Assembly (NCBI GenBank): GCA_022565015.1
Contig: JADFKI010000033.1
Span: forward strand, 1-18,478
Direction of reading: 5' to 3'
DNA: 18,478 nucleotides
Source: Chloroflexota bacterium
GTDB lineage: Bacteria; Chloroflexota; Dehalococcoidia; Lucifugimonadales; JADFKI01
Both the position numbers and the translations under genes were made by a program. The notes under the pieces are model-generated. The model was given only the letters and a program-made list of their open reading frames with translations. It ran no database searches and was not told where the DNA came from. Below, piece by piece: positions 13,756 through 18,478 of this stretch. Each line of letters opens with the position of its first letter. Positions within the stretch are counted from its first letter, which is position 1.

Positions 13756-14532
13756 CTACGCGATCACCCCACCGGGGAACCTCTCGAACACCAGAGGGTC
13801 ATAGATCGGCACAAGAATGTCGCCCTCTTTTCGCAGGCGCTCCCAGGTCGAGGCGGCCTCCAGCAAGCTCTCCTGCACCCCTAGATACACGTGTTCCTCA
13901 ATGTTTCGATACTTGAAGAAGCTGTCTGTAATGATGACGACGCCTCGGCTTGTGCAGACCTTTACGGCAAGGGACGAGCGGTGGTGTACGCCCGCCCAGA
14001 AGGTTGTTATGCCGGGGACGACCTCGTCCTCATCCGCCAGCAGGCGCAGCTTCTCCCAGCCCTCGTTTTGCAGGTAGTCGTTCACCCTGGCGGGAATGCG
14101 CAGCTCCCTGGGTACGTGCTGACGGTACGTCGGCGCCTGAAAGTCCTCGATCCAGCCCCTGCGTGAGATGCAGACCTGCGCGTTTCGGAACAGGTCTATG
14201 TTGGCGGTGGCGTACGCCTGTAGGGGCGTCACGATGACGTAGTCGATGTCATCGGGCGAGAGGCCTTGCGCTTTGAGGGCGTTTTGCGGCCGCTCCTCTT
14301 CCCTTCGCTGCATCATCGCCCGCTCGTCGCCGAAGGCGGCCAGCCACCTGGAGTTCATGTCCGTCAGGTCCTGCGGAGGTCCCGTATTGATCAGAATATT
14401 CTTGCCGCCGCCCTGCACGAGAAACGCCATGAAGAACAGCGTCTCCCAGGTATTCCACGCCTCCATCCAGTAGACTTCCGGGCCCGGCACGTCGGCCTGT
14501 CCCATCTTGAGCGCCCGTATCGTGTACTCCAT
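13756..14532 (-). CDS. MBL-fold protein with destroyed metal-binding motif
   Basis: A 258-residue protein that follows N-acyl-homoserine-lactonase-like MBL proteins along its length: FLVQGGGKNILINTG (residues 37-51), GLSPDDIDYVIVT, then NIDLFRNAQV, and a C-terminal DPLVFERFPGG. Where HxHxDH should stand, after VIVT, it reads PLQAYA (103-108): all four ligand positions are replaced. The last ligand position appears to be YDP instead of HDP. H183-H184 and D203 remain. The frame is intact, so the fold is kept but a normal zinc-dependent hydrolase reaction is not expected; a binding or regulatory role is possible. GAGG eight bases before the ATG supports the start. It is divergent from the nitroreductase gene. 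Confidence 0.85.
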   Translation of the reverse strand: MEYTIRALKMGQADVPGPEVYWMEAWNTWETLFFMAFLVQGGGKNILINTGPPQDLTDMNSRWLAAFGDERAMMQRREEERPQNALKAQGLSPDDIDYVIVTPLQAYATANIDLFRNAQVCISRRGWIEDFQAPTYRQHVPRELRIPARVNDYLQNEGWEKLRLLADEDEVVPGITTFWAGVHHRSSLAVKVCTSRGVVIITDSFFKYRNIEEHVYLGVQESLLEAASTWERLRKEGDILVPIYDPLVFERFPGGVIA

Positions 14533-14588
14533 GTCTATTTCCTCGACCGATTGGCACTGCCATGCACCGTAATCCGGTTATGTCCGAG

Positions 14589-14618
14589 AGTTTAGCAAGC
14601 AAAATTTCGGCGCGTCAA
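14589..14618 (-). promoter_or_regulatory. Sigma-70-type promoter for the MBL-fold gene
   Basis: Read on the minus strand: TTGACG (14618-14613), an 18-base spacer, and TAAACT (14594-14589) preceded by TGC (extended -10). It lies about 57 bases upstream of the ATG at 14532. The layout is the same as the promoter at 4574-4603. Confidence 0.5.
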
Positions 14619-14673
14619 CTACACGTCGCTTCGGGCGTCAACGCTCGTGCTGCAGGGCGCCAGGGCTCGTCAC

Positions 14674-14702
14674 TTGCCATAGAGTCTGCCAGGCGAGATA
14701 CT
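14674..14702 (+). promoter_or_regulatory. Promoter for the nitroreductase gene
   Basis: TTGCCA at 14674-14679, a 17-base spacer and GATACT at 14697-14702, with a short leader of about 20 bases carrying the strong AAAGGAGGT (14712-14720). Confidence 0.45.
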
Positions 14703-14726
14703 AACGCCTGCAAAGGAGGTCCGAAC

Positions 14727-15251
14727 ATGGATGTTCATGAAGCTGTACGAACGCGACTAACGGTACGACAATTCAAGCCCGACCCCGTGCCCGACGAGGT
14801 CGTCCACAAGCTCCTGGAGGCGGGACGCCTGGCGCCAAGCTCCCAAAATTTGCAGCCGTGGCACTTCATCGTGATTCGCAACCGCGAGACTCTTCAGAGG
14901 CTGGGACAGATTGCCTCCAGCGGCAAGTTCGTGGCCGACGCACCAATGGCCATAGCCATCGTGATGGACAACGCGGACCGCCCGGACCTGGACGCCGGAC
15001 GCACGCTCCAGCAGATGGAGCTCGTGGCCTGGGAGGAGGGCCTCGGCACGTGCTTCGTGGGCCTGCGCGTTGCCGAGCAGAACCGGCAGGTCAAGGAGCT
15101 TCTCGGCATCCCGGACAACCTGGTGCTAATCACTCTGCTCCCCTTCGGCTATCGCCCGGACAACGTTACCGGCGCCGGGGGCGTGAGGAGTCGCAAGGCA
15201 CTGTCCGAGATCGCTCACAGCGAGCGCTTCGGGAACGCCTTCGACCTCTGA
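14727..15251 (+). CDS. Nitroreductase-family FMN oxidoreductase
   Basis: A 174-residue flavoprotein of the nitroreductase superfamily, using NAD(P)H and FMN, usually as a homodimer. Visible features are VRTRLTVRQF (residues 7-16), whose arginines contact the FMN phosphate, then APSSQNLQPWHFIV (36-49), and GLGTCFVG (105-112), followed by LGIPD and LPFGYRP. The size fits the short subgroup. ATG 14727 is chosen because AAAGGAGGT lies six bases ahead; the frame is open upstream to 14562, but that part has no protein-like pattern. Possible substrates include nitroaromatics, quinones, enones or halogenated phenols (the iodotyrosine-deiodinase-like branch shares this fold); no choice is possible here. 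It is divergent from the degenerate MBL gene, and the two may be co-regulated. Confidence 0.88.
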   Translation: MDVHEAVRTRLTVRQFKPDPVPDEVVHKLLEAGRLAPSSQNLQPWHFIVIRNRETLQRLGQIASSGKFVADAPMAIAIVMDNADRPDLDAGRTLQQMELVAWEEGLGTCFVGLRVAEQNRQVKELLGIPDNLVLITLLPFGYRPDNVTGAGGVRSRKALSEIAHSERFGNAFDL

Positions 15252-15271
15252 TCGAGCAGGGTTTCTGGAAG

Positions 15272-15982
15272 CTATCCCGAACGCAATGGTTTGAATGAAT
15301 CGAACGCTGCCTCTAATTTCTCAAATAACTCAGAGGGGATATAATAGCGGCTTGGGTCACCTTCATCTTGAGTCGCCGAATAGAAGATTCGGTCCGCAAT
15401 CGGCTCAAGTATTTTGTATTCCCACAGAGATTCCATGAGGCGACGTGTGTCCCGAGTATCCCAGGCTGAAAAGCTCCAATGCTTTCCATTGTTGGCGAGG
15501 TAGATATCGTCAAGGATTTCTTGAAGTATCTGCAGTACCTTGTAAATCTCGTCAAGGAAGATAGTGCGCCCCTCTGCCATTACGTTCAGATGTGCAACGC
15601 TATTATGTCTTTTCTGATGGATTCTCCCCACCACTTCTTTGATCCCATCTAATTTTCCACTCATAGCAGACGTTGAGAGGTCTGGAGCAAAATCCGGGCA
15701 ACTATCAACTTCCTCTAACAGCTTGTTCAAGCTATCGTTTCGCTTTCCTTTCTTCTCTGTAATCACAGTGATCAGAACCAATATCTGGCTGATGAGAGCG
15801 TCAATTGTCGGTTCGAAAAAACCGATGTATGTATCCGTTGTTTCTTTAACTCTTTTCTCTAATTCATCTAAATCTGGGGTGATTGGCAACAGAACACGCA
15901 GGATTTCCAAGCTATTAACGGCTCGATTCAATCGATCTCTAAGCTCTTCCAATGCCACTCGGAAATGTTCTGGATTCGCCAT
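15272..15982 (-). CDS. HEPN/AbiU2-like all-helical protein (236 aa), putative RNase toxin
   Basis: A 236-residue, almost wholly helical soluble protein. The key feature is RHNSVAH, with R125 and H131: the Rx4-6H signature of HEPN-domain RNases in the form seen in AbiU2-like abortive-infection proteins. It follows a long helix and a central low-complexity stretch. Helices rich in Leu/Ile (residues 55-75 and 143-160) could form the HEPN dimer interface. GC is about 41% against 60-70% in neighbours, which suggests recent acquisition. AGGGG precedes the ATG. No nucleotidyltransferase (MNT) or other antitoxin gene is adjacent, so it may be an orphan or act alone. The HEPN call rests on one motif plus helical composition, so moderate certainty is right. 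Confidence 0.62.
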   Translation of the reverse strand: MANPEHFRVALEELRDRLNRAVNSLEILRVLLPITPDLDELEKRVKETTDTYIGFFEPTIDALISQILVLITVITEKKGKRNDSLNKLLEEVDSCPDFAPDLSTSAMSGKLDGIKEVVGRIHQKRHNSVAHLNVMAEGRTIFLDEIYKVLQILQEILDDIYLANNGKHWSFSAWDTRDTRRLMESLWEYKILEPIADRIFYSATQDEGDPSRYYIPSELFEKLEAAFDSFKPLRSG

Positions 15983-16027
15983 TTGTAATTTCCCCTACGT
16001 TAATGATAAAGCCACTTATTTTATATT

Positions 16028-16033
16028 ATTATA
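16028..16033 (-). promoter_or_regulatory. -10 element for the HEPN-like gene
   Basis: TATAAT read on the minus strand, about 46 bases before the ATG at 15982, inside a very AT-rich stretch (16009-16033). No clear -35 lies at the right distance. Confidence 0.35.
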
Positions 16034-16062
16034 GCCGCCAAGCACGCGCAGCGCCCCGCCCG

Positions 16063-16071
16063 TGCTACAAT
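16063..16071 (+). promoter_or_regulatory. Extended -10 promoter for the CoA-transferase gene
   Basis: TGCTACAAT (TGn plus TACAAT) on the plus strand, 93 bases before ATG 16164, with no good -35. It is divergent from the HEPN-like promoter. Nothing else is recognisable from 16072 to 16155. Confidence 0.4.
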
Positions 16072-16163
16072 CCAGCGGCTACTGGAATATCTAACAATCG
16101 CCACATTTCACGACAGCGCTCGACTCCCGCACGTCGTATTGCCTGTAATAGCGGCAGGAGGGC

Positions 16164-18478
16164 ATGAAAAGAATTCGAAATCGCCCGGAAAATCATGACG
16201 CAGATATGACCACCGCTCTGGACGGCATAACCGTCGTCGATCTGACCCAGGGTAAGGCGGGCGCCCTCGCCGGAATGCTGCTTTGCGACAACGGAGCCAG
16301 GGTGATTCGTCTGGAGTTGCCCGACGGCGATCGTTCTCGTGTCGGGCCCGGGTACATAATCTGGGACCGCGGCAAAGAGAGCGTTTCGTTGGATATAGTG
16401 AAGGAACGGGAGACGTTCCATAAGCTAGTAGGCGTGGCCGACGTGCTCCTTGAGAGCTTTTCGCCATCGGATGGATATCGGGACGCAGTCGATTACAGAT
16501 CTCTTCGCGGCATCAACCCCCGGCTCATACACTGCTCCATCACGGCCTATGGAAAGCATGGCCCCCTAAGAGACGAGCCTCCAAACGACGACCTCGTGAT
16601 GGCGCGCACCGGCATACTTTCCAGCCAGCCGGGCTTTCGGGAAGGTCCGGTCCACGTAATACACCCGATCCCAAGCACGGGCGCAGCGGTGCTGGCAGTC
16701 CAGGGAATAGTGGCTGCGCTGTACGATCGAGAGAGGACGGGACGAGGCAGAAGCGTAGAGACGTCGCTCTATGCCGGAGCGCTGCTCTACGCGCCAAAGG
16801 TCGCCGGGGAGCACCTGACCCCAAGGTCGTACCAGCTAACGCCCGCCGGTGGCGGCCCATTCTACAGCAACTTTGAGTGCGCCGACGGCGAGTGGATTCA
16901 GATCGGCTGCATACATGGCGGTTTCGTCGATCTTGCCGCCGCCGTAATGGGCATTGCGGAAGTCATGACCGACCCCAGGTACGGGGACGGACGCCGTCCG
17001 GTCGATGAGGAGGCGAGACGCGAGCTCTTCGATATCGTCGCCGGCGTGATCAAGACGAAGCCGGTCACGGAATGGGAAGTGATCTTCGAGGCCGCGGACG
17101 TGCCCTACGCCCGCGCCGGCACCAACGAGGAGTCGATAGACAACCCGCAGGTCATCGCCAACGATATGGTCGTCGAGGTGCAGGACCCCAGAGAGGGGCG
17201 GGTCGTGCAGATGGGCGTACCGATCAAGATGTCCGAGACGCCGGGCGAGATAAGGGGGCCTCGGCATCTGCGCCGCGAGGACACAGATGCCGTGTTGGCG
17301 GAGCTCCAGAAAGCAACGCCCGAGAAAACTGACGAGTCTGGGAGCGAGTCCACGACCCTCCCGTTGGACGGAATTCGCGTTCTGGAGATGACCAACGTCA
17401 TCGCGGGCCCGGCGGCGGGCAAGTGCCTGGCCGACCTGGGCGCCTACGTCGTCAAGTTGGAATCGCTGGACGGCGATATTTCGCGGCCCGCCGGTATGAC
17501 CTGCTTCCTCTACCTCAACGCCAACAAACGCTCGGTATCCGTGAATACAAAGACCCCCGAGAGCATGGAGGTCGCCCAACGTTTGGCGGCAAGCTCCGAC
17601 ATCATGCTCGCCAATATGCGCCCTGGCGCGACCGACCGCATGGGCCTGAGCAGCGAGGTCATGGACAAGCTGAACCCCGGCATGATTCACGCCCATACGA
17701 CGGCCTTTGGATGGACGGGGCCCTACTCGCACAGGCCCGGCGTCGAACCGCTTGCACAGGCGTGGATGGGGTTGCAGCGGGCGCAGGGCGGCAAAGACAA
17801 CCCGCCGGTATTTCTCGCGCAGCTTGTCCCAACGGACTTCACATCCGGCGCCCTGACGGCGCTTGGTGCGATTCTTGCGCTGTACGTCCGGGAGCGCACG
17901 GGCGAGTCGCAGATGGTGGACTGCAACCTGCTCAATGCGGGAGCCATGCTTAGCGAGGACGGCTTTCTCCGGTACGAGGGGAAGAGGCCGCGACGCCTCG
18001 CCGATAAGGGCCAGCACGGTCTTCACGCCCTCAGTCGCCTGTACGAGACGAAAGAGGGCTGGCTTTACGTCGTTGCAGAGGATCAATCGACCTGGGAGGC
18101 CCTGTGCAAAGCCGTCGACGACGTAGGCGTGTTAAGCGACGACCGCTTCGCCTCCGCCGAGCTGCGTGCCGAGAATGATGGTGCTCTCGCCCAAGAACTT
18201 TCGGAAAGATTCGCCGAGCGCACCGCAGCGGAGTGGCTACCTGTTTTAAGGTCTGCGGGGGTTCCCGCGTCCGAGTCGGTAAACGACTATAACGTGGGTT
18301 ATTTTGACGACGAGCATCCAACGGCTGAGGACATGGTCTCCCTTTACGCTCAGCCGGTCCTGGGGAAGATGAAGTATTCCAGCAACGGCCTGAGGTTCGG
18401 GAACACCGAGAAGACGGCCGGTAGGCGAAATCCACTCCTGGGTGAGCCCAACAAGGAAGCCCTTGGGGAGGTCGGGTA
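16164..18478 (+). CDS. Tandem class III CoA-transferase (CaiB/BaiF), partial at window end
   Basis: Open to the window edge, at least 771 residues. There are two complete family III CoA-transferase domains: residues about 15-385 and 400 onward, joined by a Glu/Ser/Thr-rich linker. Both begin with the usual LDGIxVxxxT segment (LDGITVVDLTQ and LDGIRVLEMTN) and contain ALYxRERTGxxxxV. At the catalytic Asp position (Asp169 in formyl-CoA transferase), the second domain has D558 in VPTDFTSG. The first has S171 in HPIPSTG, so only the second half looks catalytically complete. Such enzymes move CoA between carboxylic acids. ATG 16164 has AGGAGG almost adjacent (spacing only 2); ATG 16206 fits homologues but lacks a ribosome site. 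The 3' end is missing. Confidence 0.87.
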   Translation, partial: MKRIRNRPENHDADMTTALDGITVVDLTQGKAGALAGMLLCDNGARVIRLELPDGDRSRVGPGYIIWDRGKESVSLDIVKERETFHKLVGVADVLLESFSPSDGYRDAVDYRSLRGINPRLIHCSITAYGKHGPLRDEPPNDDLVMARTGILSSQPGFREGPVHVIHPIPSTGAAVLAVQGIVAALYDRERTGRGRSVETSLYAGALLYAPKVAGEHLTPRSYQLTPAGGGPFYSNFECADGEWIQIGCIHGGFVDLAAAVMGIAEVMTDPRYGDGRRPVDEEARRELFDIVAGVIKTKPVTEWEVIFEAADVPYARAGTNEESIDNPQVIANDMVVEVQDPREGRVVQMGVPIKMSETPGEIRGPRHLRREDTDAVLAELQKATPEKTDESGSESTTLPLDGIRVLEMTNVIAGPAAGKCLADLGAYVVKLESLDGDISRPAGMTCFLYLNANKRSVSVNTKTPESMEVAQRLAASSDIMLANMRPGATDRMGLSSEVMDKLNPGMIHAHTTAFGWTGPYSHRPGVEPLAQAWMGLQRAQGGKDNPPVFLAQLVPTDFTSGALTALGAILALYVRERTGESQMVDCNLLNAGAMLSEDGFLRYEGKRPRRLADKGQHGLHALSRLYETKEGWLYVVAEDQSTWEALCKAVDDVGVLSDDRFASAELRAENDGALAQELSERFAERTAAEWLPVLRSAGVPASESVNDYNVGYFDDEHPTAEDMVSLYAQPVLGKMKYSSNGLRFGNTEKTAGRRNPLLGEPNKEALGEVG

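Noticed and set aside
16195..16209. Four-codon leader frame whose TGA overlaps ATG 16206 (ATGA), hinting at translational coupling
   Set aside because: It has no ribosome site of its own and ATG 16164 in the main frame reads through it; too short to distinguish from chance.
16836..18086. Long minus-strand open frame of 416 codons
   Set aside because: It is antisense to the clear CoA-transferase frame in high-GC DNA; its translation is rich in Arg/His/Gly without domain pattern.

Overview
The window is a gene-dense bacterial segment of about 18.5 kb, roughly 60% GC in most genes, with genes on both strands and only short gaps. The gene mix suggests a free-living Chloroflexota/SAR202 or Dehalococcoidia-like chromosome: a reductive-dehalogenase-like protein without a Tat signal, a tandem class III CoA-transferase, CE7-type esterases, metallo-beta-lactamase (MBL) fold hydrolases, an SDR, a nitroreductase and a SelW-type selenoprotein. 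No rRNA or universal marker gene is present, so this assignment is an inference. I see no tRNA, CRISPR array or transposase gene.

Layout. 1-2.7 kb: an MFS exporter, then an iron-sulfur/corrinoid protein of the RdhA/QueG type. 2.7-4.66 kb: a lower-GC (about 46%) two-gene minus-strand cassette of unknown function (a 403-aa protein, possibly DUF6575-like, and a 149-aa partner), flanked by an imperfect 18-bp direct repeat. 4.66-6.0 kb: a complete selenoprotein gene (CxxU, in-frame UGA at 4826, SECIS-like hairpin just after it) with its own promoter and terminator, then a SirB1-type transglutaminase-fold/TPR protein. 6.2-8.8 kb: two tandem CE7-like esterases, the second without its catalytic triad, then a convergent DoxX-type membrane protein behind a bidirectional terminator. 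8.8-11.1 kb: a long intergenic region with a probable small minus-strand gene, an alpha/beta hydrolase and an unknown 130-aa protein. 11.3-13.6 kb: an MBL hydrolase, a RhaM-like mutarotase that appears to start at AUC, and an SDR. A 167-bp MITE lies before the SDR and is inserted in a REP-like palindrome. 13.7-15.3 kb: a metal-site-less MBL homologue divergent from a nitroreductase. 15.3-16.0 kb: a low-GC orphan gene with a HEPN/AbiU2-like motif. 16.2 kb to the end: a tandem CoA-transferase running off the window, whose first half lacks the catalytic Asp.

How they work together. Most plus-strand genes look like a catabolic neighbourhood for oxidised or esterified organics: ester cleavage, lactone hydrolysis, sugar mutarotation and oxidation, and CoA transfer. 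Working enzymes repeatedly sit beside, or are fused to, relatives that have lost their catalytic residues: the CE7 pair, the MBL proteins and the two CoA-transferase halves. The two low-GC minus-strand inserts look acquired and are the best candidates for an undescribed defence- or toxin-like system. The best-supported new gene is the selenoprotein, which standard gene calling would truncate to start at 4853.
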